The notes under the pieces are model-generated. The model had not been told where the DNA came from. It worked only from the letters and a program-made list of their open reading frames with translations, and did not search any database. A DNA stretch of 64,000 bases, taken from contig JAPJBO010000088.1 in the NCBI GenBank assembly GCA_030068145.1, forward strand, positions 352,749 through 416,748, given 5' to 3'. The number at the start of each line of letters is the position of its first letter. The stretch's first letter is position 1. The translations under genes and the position numbers were made by a program. This stretch comes from Diplonema papillatum. Lineage: Eukaryota > Euglenozoa > Diplonemea > Diplonemida > Diplonemidae. Positions 30,841 through 53,652 of the stretch are shown piece by piece.

Positions 30841-31750
30841 CTACCAAAGTGCCTCCCATACGGTAGGCCCTTCAGCATAGCGTTGTAAGAAGGCTACGTG
30901 TCTGTCTTTTCGCATGACTGACTCTCTCGTGATCTTTATTTTGGACTGACTGTTTTTTTTGAATTTTTTTTCATGCATGCTCGAGGGGGACTTTTCCACC
31001 CTTTCCGCGGCCTTTCATTCGCTATCTTCGTTATAAGGTTGCATTGCGGGGGAAGACTTCTCGATGATGCTTCGGCGAAAAGTCTTCGGGTGAGGGATAG
31101 CAAGCGTTTCTTGTGCGGGAGGGGATGCAGTGTGGTACTCATTTGCATGCAAACTGACTCTCCACTAACGCAAGGGAGGGAAAGAACTTGTGTGAGGGTG
31201 CGTGCGTGGTGCTTGCATCACTGGAGGCCGTGTTTTGTTGCTGTAAACCGCCGGGTTTGCGGACGGATTTTCAGGAGGAGGATTCTGCACCGGTTCTACC
31301 AAAGTGCCTCCCATACGGTAGGCCCTTCAGCATAGCGTTGTAAGAAGGCTACGTGTCTGTCTTTTCGCATGACTGACTCTCTCGTGATCTTTATTTTGGA
31401 CTGACTGTTTTTTTTGAATTTTTTTCATGCATGCTCGAGGGGGACTTATCCACCCTTTCCGCGGCCTTTCATTCGCTATCTTCGTTATAAGGTTGCATTG
31501 CGGGGGAAGACTTCTCGATGATGCTTCGGCGAAAAGTCTTCGGGTGAGGGATAGCAAGCGTTTCTTGTGCGGGAGGGGATGCAGTGTGGTACTCATTTGC
31601 ATGCAAAATGACTCTCCACTAACGCAAGGGAGGGAAAGAACTTGTGTGAGGGTGCGTGCGTGGTGCTTGCATCACTGGAGGCCGTGTTTTGTTGCTGTAA
31701 ACCGCCGGGTTTGCGGACGGATTTTCAGGAGGAGGATTCTGCACCGGTTC
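30841..31750 (+). repeat. Perfect-looking 455-bp tandem duplication
   Basis: Copies at 30841-31295 and 31296-31750 differ only by a few single-base changes and a homopolymer length. Both begin CTACCAAAGTGCCTCCCATA and end GATTCTGCACCGGTTC. The duplicated 120- and 113-codon frames are nearly identical because the DNA is. They show no known domain, and I do not call them genes. Confidence 0.95.
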
Positions 31751-32261
31751 CCGTGTCGGTCGTGTTAGTCGTGCAGGCCCATCCCATTTCGATCCGAAGG
31801 ATGGTGCGTTTTCCCTGCGTTCGCAGAAGGGTGTTCTGAATACGGTTCCCCTTTTCCCTCTTATATCGACTCCGATTTTCCAGCAATAATTGACTATCCT
31901 CCATAGCGGTAGGAGTGCCCTCGAAGCAATTTGGCTGCTGTCGAGCTCATAATATAAAAAAACGAACCGGCTGATGCGGTTGTGTTGCTCGTGAAAAGAC
32001 TCAACGCGTCAGACGATGCGATCACGTCTGATGCGTTATCATGTTGTTTACGTTGAGCCCTTTGACAACCTTCGGTGCAATCCTGCCTTTCTTCAGTCCC
32101 CCCACATGCACAGCATCGTACGTAGCCGTCGAATTATTTTCTGTCTTCGAATCCATCCCTCCCCTTGCGGCATCCCGCCATATGTCGCGGGTTCACTTCG
32201 TGGCAACTGCGCAGGTGCACTTCCGAGGAGTCAGAAACTTCTAATTTCAGCTCTAACGAGC

Positions 32262-32460
32262 ACTCTCCAGTTTACCTCAGCTGTTGAAGATCTACGCACT
32301 AAACTTAAGCATTTCACTCAGTGCAGGAAAAGAAAGCAACGGCGATGCTTCTAGTAACGGCGAGTGAACAGGGCAGCGCCCAAGCCTGAACCGCGCAAGC
32401 TGCTTGGGGACACAATTGGCGTCGAGGTAAGTCTCCTGGAACGGGGTATCCACAGTTTGT
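32262..32460 (+). rRNA. Large-subunit rRNA 5'-end fragment
   Basis: ACTAAACTTAAGCATTTCAC, CAGGAAAAGAAAGCAACG and TAGTAACGGCGAGTGAACAG match the conserved start of eukaryotic LSU rRNA, and TAAGTCTCCTGGAACGGGGT matches a block further in. The sequence is diverged (for example CATTTCAC for the usual CATATCA) and is cut off after about 200 bp. No 5.8S, ITS or 18S neighbours are present. It is probably a pseudogene or dispersed fragment. Confidence 0.75.
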
Positions 32461-32722
32461 TGGGGAAGCCGTGGGGGTCCACACCCCTGTTGCTGAAGCC
32501 ATTTACGCCTGCGTGCCGTATTCGGTCGCTGAGACCGCCAAGGGGGGATATTTTGGTGTGTTTGCACAGAGTCCGGCCTCTCATGACCCTCCATGTTCGG
32601 CGCCAGCAGCAAGTCTTCTTTCGAGGAAACGCAGAGTTTTGGGGTTTTTTTTTTTTTTTTTCTTCTTTTCTTTTTCCGACGTATTTTCCTTTCGTTGTCG
32701 ACAACTTTTTTTTAGTCCCAAC

Positions 32723-32885
32723 AATCTTGCGGGTTGCCCTTCAATGTATTGTGCAGGCTAAAAAGACGTAGACAGCGTGTTTTGGTGGTTGATCAGAATT
32801 CCTTACATGAATATACACAGGGTAAATACAAGTGGGAAAACGATCACCCAGTACGCACAAACAAAACGAAGCGCCTGTCTTTTTA
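32723..32885 (-). repeat. Dispersed repeat R1, reverse copy
   Basis: Reads in reverse: GACAGGCGCTTCGTTTTGTT through the middle segment to GCAACCCGCAAGATTGTTG. It is the only clear reverse-strand full copy of R1 in the window. Confidence 0.75.
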
Positions 32886-33026
32886 TTGTGGTACTTTTGG
32901 ACTTTGCGGTGTTTTCATCATGGTTGCGAGGACCGAGAGAGGTAGTGGGGGTTGGTTCTTATCAAGAGCGCGTGCATTTACCACAGGTGGCGGGCAAGTT
33001 GCGACTCCACCCAGACTCGCTCCACA

Positions 33027-33262
33027 CGGTGTAGTCCAGCCTCAGAAGCTGGAGTTGAAAAAGCGGGTGCATGCGCATCCACAAGACACACCCTACTACT
33101 GCACGAAGGAATTGTAGCAGTTTCCAGGATAGCTCACCCTGTCTCCCCCGCGTGCTTTTCGGGTGTGGATTTACACGCGTTTTGGCTGTAGCACACCCGC
33201 TTTCCAGGCGTGACTCGGGCACACCTCTACTCCAGCTTCGGAGGCTGGACCTCACCAAACAG
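33027..33262. mobile_element. Non-autonomous CACGGTG-type element (MITE)
   Basis: The left end is CACGGTGTAGTCCAGCCTC, then AGAAGCTGGAGTTGAAAAAG and GCGGGTG. The right arm, ACTCCAGCTTCGGAGGCTGG, is its inverted partner, ending in a degenerate tip (ACCTCACCAAA). Inside, GCTTTTCGGGTGTGG and GCACACCCGCTTTCC echo the GCGGGTGTG motifs of the autonomous element at 45115. At about 235 bp it is non-coding. The shared ends suggest it was moved by the RAG1/Transib-like transposase; that is inference. Confidence 0.7.
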
Positions 33263-34031
33263 GGCCTTCGGGCGAGTCACGACTTGGCACCGACCTGCGC
33301 CTAGAGTGGGGGGGAAAAACTTAGTTTAATGTTTAGGCAGAACACTGCCTCTCATGCATGTTTGATGCTAGCGTCGGGGGGGGGGGGGGGGGGGGGGAGA
33401 ATCGGTATCGCTGTAGTAGAGTGACAGTTCGCTTATTTGCGGATGCCGGTGGCGACGTTCTCGGTTGTAGGCTGGTTTTGCGTTGTAGTATTTGTGGTTT
33501 GAACCGGATAGGCAGCAACAATCCGTGACACGCAGACTGGTAGTAACTGTCGAAATGCCGAAACAGCCGGAGACCGCACGGCGCAAGGGGCAGGATTGGT
33601 TTTGCCTCCTTTTCGCTCCCATGAACCCGCCATTCCGAACGGATGGATTGGTGTGTTTCGACCCTTTTGTTTGATAGTGACAAACGCGTTTGCTAACATT
33701 TGCTTGACGGCCGCTGATTGACCGCGGTGCAGGCTCAGAAGCTGGAGCTGGAGGGTTCGGAACGCGACTCCAGGCTTGCAAAGCTTTTGCACTCTGAGAG
33801 ACATTTTTAACCTGGGTTTATTGCAGGGTTTACGAAGCCGTGGGTAACTGGAGTTTTTACAAGTGATTTGCTGGTTTGCTGGGGGGGGTTAACTTGAATT
33901 CACTAGTCCAGTTCAATTATTAGTGCCCCCTTCCGTCCCGGTTCCTCGGCGGTAGGTCCGGCTGGTGTGTTTCCACATAAGCTTCCTCGCCGTGCAGGGC
34001 GGCTAGCCGCAGGGCCCTTCATCCACACGCG

Positions 34032-34630
34032 CCACCGCGGAATTGGAGACTTATAACTAGACCCCCATTCCAACGAGTTCCCTTTCGTGCGCAGAGTTGT
34101 TTGCTTAGTCTTGGTCTTTTGATCTTGTAGGTACTCTTTGCGGAACTCTCAACGTATCATTGTCGCCCGCTTCGCAAAGCAACGAGCGACTTCGTGTTGG
34201 TGCATTCTCTGCGGAGCCCTCTCAAGCTCTGTCAACCACCGCGGAATTGGAGACTTATAACTAGACTCCCATTTCCGACGAGTTCCCTTTCGTGCGCAGA
34301 GTTGTTTGCTTAGTCTTGGTCTTTTGATCTTGTGGGTACTCTTTGCGGAGCTCTCAACGTGTCGTTGTCGTTCGCTTCGCAAAGCAACGAGCGACTTCGT
34401 GTTGGTGCATTCTCTGCGGAGCCCTCTCAAGCTCCGCCAACCACCGCGGAATTGGAGGCTTATAACTAGACCCCCATTTCCGACGAGTTCCCTTTCGTGC
34501 GCAGAGTTGTTTGCTTAGTCTTGGTCTTTTGATCTTGTGGGTACTCTTTGCGGAGCTCTCAACGTGTCGTTGTCGTCCACTTCGCAAAGCAACGAGCGAC
34601 TTCGTGTGCCGAGGCTACGAGCTGCCCTTG
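34032..34630 (+). repeat. 205-bp tandem repeat, three copies
   Basis: Copies start at 34032, 34236 and 34441 with CCACCGCGGAATTGGAG and include CGTGCGCAGAGTTGTTTGCT and AAGCAACGAGCGACTTCGTG. The third copy drifts into unique sequence after about 34605. Arginine-rich frames here are shared only because the DNA repeats. Confidence 0.9.
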
Positions 34631-34845
34631 CGACCAATGAACCCTCTTTGAGGAGCCCTCACAAGCTTCCGCTGGCAACCCGACTGCGTTCGATGATGTG
34701 TCGTTCATCGTCCACGTTGCAAAGCCACGAGCGGCCGTCGACGACGTCTCAGAGGATCGGGGCCGCATAGCTTGCAGGAGCCACGCGATGTCCGACCAGC
34801 GTGGGAGGGCGCAGCAACTATGAAGGAGGACGCGGCACCGCGGTG

Positions 34846-35097
34846 TCAGGCGAACTCCTCCACTTTGATGCTCACTCCGCACAAGTTGTCGAAGTGATAC
34901 AACCCGAGCTCGATGGCCGCGTCTATGATGACTTGCTGCACTTCTGGCGTGAGCACCTGTCGGTTTATGGCAAGAGATCGGCTTTTGTGTGGAGACATCT
35001 CCGAAGTTAGGGTCTTGGCCTTATGAACAAGGTCACAGTTGATCACAAGATTTTTGTTCTTCGCGCGACCTTTCTCTGAAGACAATCGTAGCTTCAT
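34846..35097 (-). CDS. Unrecognised coding-like ORF, 83 aa
   Basis: Minus-strand frame with balanced composition, including SPHKSRSLAINRQVLTPEVQ and IIDAAIELGLYHFDNLCGVS before a natural stop. It reads more like protein than its neighbours but has no domain I recognise, no partner exon, and sits beside R3 repeats. It may be an exon or a transposon remnant. I would not assign a function. Confidence 0.25.
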   Translation of the reverse strand: MKLRLSSEKGRAKNKNLVINCDLVHKAKTLTSEMSPHKSRSLAINRQVLTPEVQQVIIDAAIELGLYHFDNLCGVSIKVEEFA

Positions 35098-35112
35098 GTA
35101 CAGGCAGTACTG

Positions 35113-36090
35113 CGGGGGAAAATCTTAGTTTAATGTTTGCCTCTCATGCATGGTTGATGCTAGCATCAAGTCTTCTTCGAGGAAGAAGTCGTCTAGGAAA
35201 GGGATGCAAAATAGAAAGAGATAAAAAGGAGAGTGTACGGCTCCCAAAGTGACTAGCCCCCTGTGTTTTTCACCGCGGTGTACACTGTGGGGGAAAATCT
35301 TAGTTTAATGTTTACGCAGAGCACTGCCTCTCATGCATGGTTGATGCTAGCATCAAGTCTTCTTCGAGGAAGATGTCGTCTAGGAAAGGGATGCAAAATA
35401 GAAAATAGAAAAGAGCAAGTTGTAAAGAGGGGGAGGGTGTGGGGGAGGGTCCTCTACAAAATTGAGCCCAGCCTCAGAAGCTGGAGTCTTGGAATGACGA
35501 TGCACTGAACCCCGCAGCCCCCGTGTCTTTTAAGCCACTGACCATCACCAGCGCGGAGCCTGAGTGGCTAACACTACGTCGTATCCTCTACGGGCTGTAG
35601 GACGGTATGTGGTGGCACCAGCAGCCACTACACATCCTACGTTGGATGGTATCGTGGTATGCTACTAGCAGCCACTACCACTATCCAATAGCAGCGTAGT
35701 GCTACGAGGACATCGGTGTGTGTACGTGGTGGTACAAGCACCTACTTGCTGACAGGGCATAGCTTCGTGGAGGAGGGTAGTTCAGATTCTGATCTGGGGC
35801 ACGGCCTTCTTTGAACGAGACACGTCATGTATGCGATGTTGTTGGTGTGCAGTGCGGCAAGAAACGGATGAAGAGCAGACCTCAGCTATGGCGGCTTCCA
35901 GTTCGTCCTCTGGTATTTGGCCGGCGAAAAGCTCGCGCATGGAGTCGGTGATACCACAGCTTTCGAGAAGAGCGGGAAATCTGTTGCGTGGTCCAATTTC
36001 TTGCTTCAGAGAACATGGGAAGAACTGAGGGGGGGGGGAAACTTAGTTTAATGTTTAGGCAGGACACTGCCTCTCAGGGGGAAAATCTTA
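35113..36090 (+). repeat. Cluster of R3 repeat copies
   Basis: R3 begins at 35113, 35288 and 36030, the last followed by a truncated GGGGAAAATCTTAGTTAGAC at 36079. The first two share GAGGAAGAAGTCGTCTAGG-type flanks including AAGGGATGCAAAATAGAAA, so they arose by local duplication. A solo arm of the CACGGTG MITE family (CCCAGCCTCAGAAGCTGGAG) lies at 35466. The rest, to about 36530, has no supported gene. Confidence 0.65.
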
Positions 36091-36934
36091 GTTAGACACC
36101 CCGCCGTATTGATGCAAATGCTGCGAGGCAACTTCTTTTCGAGATCAAAATGTGCTGCTGCACCAGGCAAAGCCGGAGTTCTAAGGATGCACAACATGGC
36201 GCAAGGTGCTTGACGAGCCATGTTGGTTTACTCCTAGCTAATACGAGTTACTGAGTAGTATGCTGCCTATTGACAGGTTCTAGAGGCTCCACTCGAAAGA
36301 GTGGGGTTGGAAGCAGGTTTGAAGGAGGACATGGCGTGCGTCGGGGCCGTTCAAACGCCGCTGAGGTCAGCGGTCTTCACTCAAGAAAATGACGGCGGGA
36401 TACGTTTCCTGAGGTGGGTGAGTTCCTGCTCGAGAGCACGAGTCACTTAGTTTACAGGCAGGTATCCTAGCCCGAACGCAAACAAGTACAGGCTGGGTTT
36501 GGCGACGCGGATTCTACGAATTTCTAGCATTTTCTGAGGTTTGAAGGTCTGTGTTCGTTTAGTCTCCGGTTGACCATTGTGGCTGGGAGTCGGGTAGTTC
36601 AGGGGATGCAGTCATACTCACACCCCTTCACTTAGGCTAGCCAAAGTTAAAGTGTGTGGATAAGTGGTTGTGACAAATGAGGCCCACGTTAAAGCAAGGT
36701 TAGTTCGGTGCTGTAACCTGAGGGGGGCAATCTAAGGGCCATCCACGTGATACAGCCGTTAAGAACTGGGAACTTTTAAGTACATGGACCACATGGATCA
36801 GCATGCACTCCACGTGATGCAGCCGTTCAGCAGCGGTCGCACACCTTTTATAAGTAATTGGAGCAAAAACGCTGAAGAATTTATTTCCCAACAACTTTGC
36901 TGCGCTGCTTAGTCTCTGGCCACGCGCGCGTGCG

Positions 36935-37135
36935 TTTCAGAGTTATAGTTCGCTTAAGAATCCGGGGTGTTAAAAGTCTCCGGGTTACCTTCGTGAAATG
37001 GGTTCTTTTAAAGCTATTACGTACTGAGTGGGTATGGGGGGGGGCATGCAATGGCTTCTTTCGTGTACACTGGACTTGCTGCTGCTTTGGCAAGTCAGGT
37101 TCGTAACAATTTGTGCCCGACACCCAAGATCTCGC
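36935..37135 (+). repeat. Dispersed repeat R2, diverged copy
   Basis: Carries AGAGTTATAGTTCGCTTAAG, AAAAGTCTCCGGGTTACC, GAAATGGGTTCTTTTAAAGC and TTTGTGCCCGACACCCAAG, parallel to 28070 and 39762. It overlaps the region beyond the 3' end of the exon at 37204, which explains the unconserved tail of the long frame there. Confidence 0.65.
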
Positions 37136-37203
37136 CAGGTTGGGGGGAGCGTTCTGGGGCTCCCCGCGTCTTGTTAAGTTGTTTTCGTGAGCTAAAGGCA
37201 TAC

Positions 37204-38249
37204 TCCGGGAACAGTTGGACCTCCCGGAGGGACGCCTCTCTCTGCTCGGTGTCCATCACGAAGCCGAACGACGAGACCGTGTTCTTCGCCGGCGCCTTCT
37301 TGACGAGCTGCTTCAGGTCCGCGAACGTCACCCGCTTTTTGGCGCCGCCGCCGGCGGCGGGCAAGCTCGAGGACGAAGCCGAGCGCGCTCCCGCTTCGCA
37401 CGCGCCGCCGCCGCCACCATTACCACCACCCCGCGCCTCCACTGCCGCTGCGGCTGGTGGCTCGCGCACTATCCCGTCGCCGGCGGGGCTGTGCTGGTGG
37501 GAGTTGATCGGGCGGGGTGAGTTGGCTTGCTCGATGGGGTGGGCGGCGGGGGACGGGAGGGTGCCACATTCGCCTTCCGGGTCGGAAAAGATGTCGTCAT
37601 CGCAGACGGAGGAAGGCCCGGGGTTGTGGTAGAGGTCCTCGGGGTAGGACAGGGGCATCGTGTTGGGTGACAGGATGATGGGCTGAATGTGCTGCGCCGG
37701 TCCGAACGACTCCGCCGGGGGGTCGGCTCTCTGCGCGCGCGAGTTGAACGAACACGCTTCGTCGTCGTCGGTGGACGCACTGGACGAAGAGATCTCCTGC
37801 GCATCCACCACGTTGTTGTGGTCTTCCACTCTCGGTTTGTACGGGCGGACCCTCGACGTCGCGTACCGAAAGGCGAGCGTCAGCGCCAATGCTTCCTCCT
37901 GCAGCGTCGCTCGCAGCGCCCCTTCCCTCATCGGGACGTACCAGTAGCCTCCCGGGTACTTCCCGTCGACGTCGTAGGCGTAAGGCGCGAGCTTCGCCTG
38001 GGCCGGGGACTCTCGGCCTCCGGCGGTGGAGACGAAGAGAACGCCTTTCGAGCACGTTTTCCACACGAGCCCCCATTCCTCCCCCGGGCTGCTACGCGTG
38101 AAGGTAACAACCCGGTCTTCGGCGGCGGCGCTCTTCCGCGCCGCGCTGCGGCGGCGGCGCCGGCGCTCGAGCGCGGAGACGACCGCCGTCGAGCAGCCGA
38201 CGGCCACCGCGATCAGCATCGCGAACGCGATGAACGTTGTGTTGGACAT
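37204..38249 (-). CDS. Membrane-anchored protein, first exon (partial), 348+ aa
   Basis: The open frame starts upstream at 38336, but MSNTTFIAFAMLIAVAVGCS at 38249 is the better start: it places a transmembrane or signal-anchor helix right at the N-terminus, followed by an arginine-rich stop-transfer stretch (ERRRRRRSAAR). Next comes a compact region with EEWGLVWKTCSKGVLFVSTA and YDVDGKYPGGYWYVPMREGA, then a long low-complexity serine-, proline- and glycine-rich region and a basic KKRVTFADLKQLVKKAPAKN segment. The frame stays open to 37095, but a CGGA|GTATGC donor at 37204 matches those of the tRNA synthetase gene, and beyond it the frame runs into repeat R2. The 3' exon was not found. The family is unrecognised. 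Confidence 0.6.
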
Positions 38250-38349
38250 CGGCGCGAGCCTTCTGTTCTTTTGTTGCTGCCGACGAGCTTCCCCGGTTGA
38301 TGTGCAATCGGATGTATTATCTTGTGCTGCCGACAATCAACCGAGGTTG

Positions 38350-39761
38350 TGATATGCACGTCTGGTGTCTTGTGTGGCCGACAATCGAATAGCGTCAGTT
38401 GGTTGGCTTTCGACGTTTTAGAGTAAAAAAAAAAAAAGAAGGGGCAAATAAAAGAGTATTCTCGGTCGTTGAGGTCCCGAGGTGTGTTGTGTGAGTCTCC
38501 CGGCGGACGGTGAGGGGGCTGTCGCTCGTGTCGGGCGGTGCCTCACTCCGTTGTGAAACCGGGTCGGTGAGGGTGCTCCGATGTACGGGTTGGATGGAGG
38601 GGATGGCAGTTCTGCTTCGCCGTCTCGGGCCCGAAAAAAAAAAAAAAAAAAAAGAAGTGCTGCAGATTTTTTCTTTTCTCTCTCGACGGACCGTTGATGT
38701 TTGACCGGCAGCGAACGCTTCGAAAAGAAAACGAAAACAGGTATCCAGCCGAGTGCTGAGTGAGTAGACCTCCTCCACCCCTTCGGGGTTTTTGTCCGTC
38801 GTCCGCGGGCAGGCGAGTGTACCAGTCTGCTCGCGGGGCGAAGACTGGCGGCTTTTGTGTGCTGTTGGCGATGAACGCTTGCCAGGTGGGCCTTTCTTTT
38901 TGATTGTGGGTTCTTTTGGTAGTCGGGGGGGGCCTTCTCTTTCGTACGTTCCTTTTGAGTTATGGTGTTCTACGGTCTATCATACACGAAGCTTGTCGGG
39001 AATGAAAGCGGCAGGTTTTTGATTGCGTGCTGCAGAGTGCGGCTTGAGAAGTGGGATAGAAAATATGGCAGCGGTATGCGTGTCGGTGACTGTGTGTGCG
39101 TGGAACTCAGTGATGGGTTACACCTGACGCGGAGACACAGCCCTGTGTGCGTGTGTGTACGGACCCGCTTTAACGTGGTGCCTCCCTTCGCGGAAGAACG
39201 ACCACGCTTGTGTGTGTGTATGTGTTGAGTGTGTGTGTTTTGTCTTTGGCTGCTGTCTCTGTGGAGCCGATTCTTTCTGGTGGGAGGGGGGAAATGTTTG
39301 GAAAGATCCCTCTCTTCCTCTTTCGTGACCCCCCACTGCTGGAGGAGTAGAGGTGAGTTTCGTGTTGGCGGCAGAAGTCAACTGTAAAAGCTAAGGTGCT
39401 GGGATGGTAGGACAACCCACTACCAGCATGCACCAGTAGAGAAGGTTCAATGGTAGCCCCACACATACACACTACAGCGTTGCGAGCGGAATGGTTGTAC
39501 ATAAGACAGGAGGTACTACGACGACTACGGTGCAGTGCTCTAATCCTACGTGCGGAAAATGAAAACGGTTCTGGCCGTTCCCACCCCACTCAGGAGCGCC
39601 AAGGTTGGCCATCTTCAGCGGAACCCTCGCCCCGCGTACCGTGAGCTCCGGACAGCTGTCGAGATGGCGCGATGTCGTGGGCTAGCCGCATCTTGTGGCA
39701 ACAAGCTTGGATTGCAGAGTTGCGCGATCCTTGGCATGGCATCCGGCCGCTGTGTTCAGTT
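38350..39761. other. Intergenic region upstream of the membrane protein
   Basis: Probable 5' flank of the minus-strand gene ending at 37204. It holds a 16-bp poly-A tract at about 38635-38653 and another near 38427, GT-rich stretches at 39140-39240, and short unconserved frames. No second gene is supported. Confidence 0.5.
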
Positions 39762-39960
39762 TTAGAGTTAAAGTTCGCTTGAAATACCGGGGTTTTAGGG
39801 TCTCCGTGTGACCGTTCATGAATGGGTTCTCTTAGAGCAAGAAAGGGCTTTTTGGTTACGGTTTGTATATTTAGTGCATGCTTTCGTTATGGGTTATGGC
39901 TAGCCATATCCGGGACTGTTTGTGACCGACACCAAGTGCATTCCTTCGTGGAGTGTAATC
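39762..39960 (+). repeat. Dispersed repeat R2, full-length copy
   Basis: Nearly collinear with 28070-28260: TTAGAGTTAAAGTTCGCTTG, ACCGTTCATGAATGGGTTCT, CCATATCCGGGACTGTTTGT and GACCGACACCAAGTGCATTC. It ends next to a minus-strand zinc-finger frame, part of whose C-terminus is actually repeat sequence. Confidence 0.8.
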
Positions 39961-40245
39961 TTGGGCCCCCCGCAGCGTTGTTTCTGTTTGTGACTTAGTT
40001 CTGGGTGGTTTCTTCTTGCAGTAACGTAGGTGCGTCCGTAATCCTTGTTTTCCCTTCAGTTTGAGGCCGGTTGTTGTTGTGCGTGTGTGGCAGTGGGGAC
40101 ATCGTAAGTCGTCTTCACTGCTGGTCTCTGTTTCCGCGGTGGTACTGGAGGTCTGTGACGTGCCTGGTGTTGTGGGTGTTCGTGTGGGGGGTGTGCTGTC
40201 GTGTCGTTGTGTGGGTGTGTCGGTAGATGTCTCGTCTCCGCGCAT
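39955..40245 (-). pseudogene. Retroelement-like CCHC zinc-finger fragment
   Basis: The translation is threonine-rich, then has RCPHCHTRTTTTGLKLKGKQ followed by GLRTHLRYCKKKP, a C-x2-C...H-x3-C finger of the kind found near the N-terminus of non-LTR retrotransposon (R2-like) proteins. Downstream of TLRGAQDYTPRRN the frame enters repeat R2 (39762-39960), so the element is truncated. No reverse-transcriptase motif is seen anywhere in the window. I read this as a broken retrotransposon end. Confidence 0.45.
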
Positions 40246-40535
40246 AGCTCTAAGTATGCTTTGAGTCGAGTCCGGCTCTTGTGTTGTGGTTCTGGGCGTG
40301 GCAGGCTTTGGGGGTTCATAGTGGTTGTGGTATGATGGGTCAATGGGTGGAGGGACACCTGTCTGTGGGTTGTCTTTGAGCTGGTAGACGCAGAGGTATA
40401 CTTCGTTGTCGGTGTAGTTTTGCTAGCAGAACTGGCATGAACCGAGCCACCATCCACCAAGGGTGTTAGTTGATCTTGACAGCAGGACTGGCGATGCGAG
40501 ATGAAGCAAGAGTTGCCTTCACATGCCCGAGTCAT

Positions 40536-42719
40536 CGCTTTTCAAAGGGTGCTGGTTCGTCTTGACAGCAAAACAGCGCTCTTCTCCATAGCTCGGAACC
40601 GTTTCCTGCTGCGCAATCATTGCGGAGAACGAACGCAAGGCATTAGAAGGGAGTAAGAGAGTGTCAGCCAAACACAAGGCCGACGACTAACACCTTGTAC
40701 CTGACTACTGCCTGCGGCTGGCGGACCGAATGCGCGCAAGCTTCTTCTTTTGCCGTATTCGCGAATACTCTACCATGAATGAACGATACACGCTCCTCAG
40801 AGCTGATTGATTTCCACGCTGCTCGAATACTCGTGAGGAACTTGCCGGACAAGAACGCCACGGGTACTACAGGGCAGCTTCTTGAATGCAGCCAAACAAG
40901 GTTTGAGATGCAGAAGAAAAGCCGCTAGATAAAGCGGTTGCGTGCTTTCTCAATTGCTGACGTTGACCATTTGATCGAGCAAGTACGGCGTTTTTGCTAA
41001 CTCGGATCCGGAACGAGTCCGGAGAGAGGAACCGTCTTCGCTTTTGCATTTTCATTGGCACGCGACCTATCGACTTCTGCATTCTCTCCGCGTCTTCCGA
41101 GCGAAAAATCGCGAACGACGATTTTGTCCGTGGAATGTTAGCGCTCGCCATTCGAGACTATCAAGACGAGGTTCATGCTAAAAGCTAGGTCACCGTCGTG
41201 CTTGCGTCTGGGGTGCGTGCGGTAAAAACCGTCACGGGAGGATGTAACTACTACTGTCGGGTACAGTAACGATCGAAGGCGCTGAACAACGCGTGTTTAG
41301 GTTAGTGCGCGCCTGTTCGTGCAAAGGGGGACGTGAGCGTCCCCGGCGATCGTTTACGCACTGCGAAAAATGCTGAAATTGGGGAAAGGCTGGCAAGTGC
41401 CACCAGGACACCTTCTTTATGATGAAACCCTGAAATTCAGGCGCCGCCAGCAGCGCACCCGCATTGTGCGGCGTTCGAGATGCAGGTTTTCTGCAGAAAG
41501 TATGTGCGCCACCAAAAAAAACACAGCGGACTGGTAATCGCGTGCTGGGAAGCTGGGGGACGGCACCTTGTTTGTGCGTGCTTGAGTGTTCGATCCCTGC
41601 TTGTAACTAGTCACGGTGTGTCACTGCAATTCGTCGTCTTGTTGCGTTAGTGGGAAGTCATTTGCAAGCAAATGAGTACCACACTGCAATTCGAAGCTTT
41701 TCACTTACCATCTCCGTAGTTTGATAGACGTGACAGCACCACCGCAAGCTTATATCTCACCACCCCCCTCCGTCCCCTTGTTTGCGTGCGCGGGGCGACG
41801 GTTCCAGGCACTCAGACATCCACAGGCACCGCAGAGCCCCAAAACCGGGGTTTTGGCTGAAACCGGCTTTTTTGCTCGGTCAGACGAAGAGCTAAAGTCC
41901 CCGGCTCAACCACCTTGCGCGCCGGCAATTTATTTTAGCCTGCGGAGGGCAACCCGCAAGAGCGCGAGAACATTCAACGCAAGGTTACGGTTTCTGACCG
42001 GTCCATGGAGTGGGGATGCACGCTCAAATCAAGAGCCAAGCCCCGAAGTCGGCACGCGTCTCGCGAAAAAAGGGAAAAGGAAAAGAAGAACCGCCCAAGA
42101 AACCAACGGCGAGACGGAGAGCAGAAAGATATACGTAGTTGTTTTTTTTTTTTTTTTGGTCATTTTATCGAGGCGAAAAGGGCTCTGCCGTGCGTGTCTC
42201 TAGCTGAACTCTCCCTTTTCGTAACAGGTCCACCACGATACCATGTATCGGAATTGACACTGGTTGCACCGAAACCCAATGCCGTCGCAAGCTGATGGGG
42301 AATCAAAATCCCTGCCTCGCAGCAACGCGCCCCCGTAAGTCGTGCTCGCCCTGATGCCTGCGCGCATACTACTACTTGTGCAGTCTATCGTTACGGACAT
42401 GAGGTGCTGCATATCAAGTTCCAACTACTACTATCATGAGCCAATTCACCTACCCCCCCCCTGAAAGCGACCTGAGCTCGACTACGCGGCGAATACGCTA
42501 ACCGCGACGCCGGCGATGCAGATCATCGCCACAGGTCACGTGCATTCTAAAGCCACCTCGACAACGTTCGATCGGGCACGGGGTGAATTGCCTCATATAT
42601 CAACCTCCTGCTTTTTGGATGATGGTTTCTCAGTCGCTTTTTTTTTTTTTTTTTTTTTTTCTGACCAGAATCTTTTGAGGGGGAGGGGTGAGTGGGGGTG
42701 CGGTCCCGCAGCTGTCCCT
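40536..42719. other. Intergenic region, little structure
   Basis: A partial R1 tail (TTTTAGCCTGCGGAGGGCAA, then CCCGCAAGA) lies at 41935-41965, and poly-T runs lie at 42139-42156 and 42639-42660. The second lies just downstream of the tRNA synthetase stop codon. No other gene is visible. Confidence 0.5.
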
Positions 42720-53652
<10,933 letters not shown>

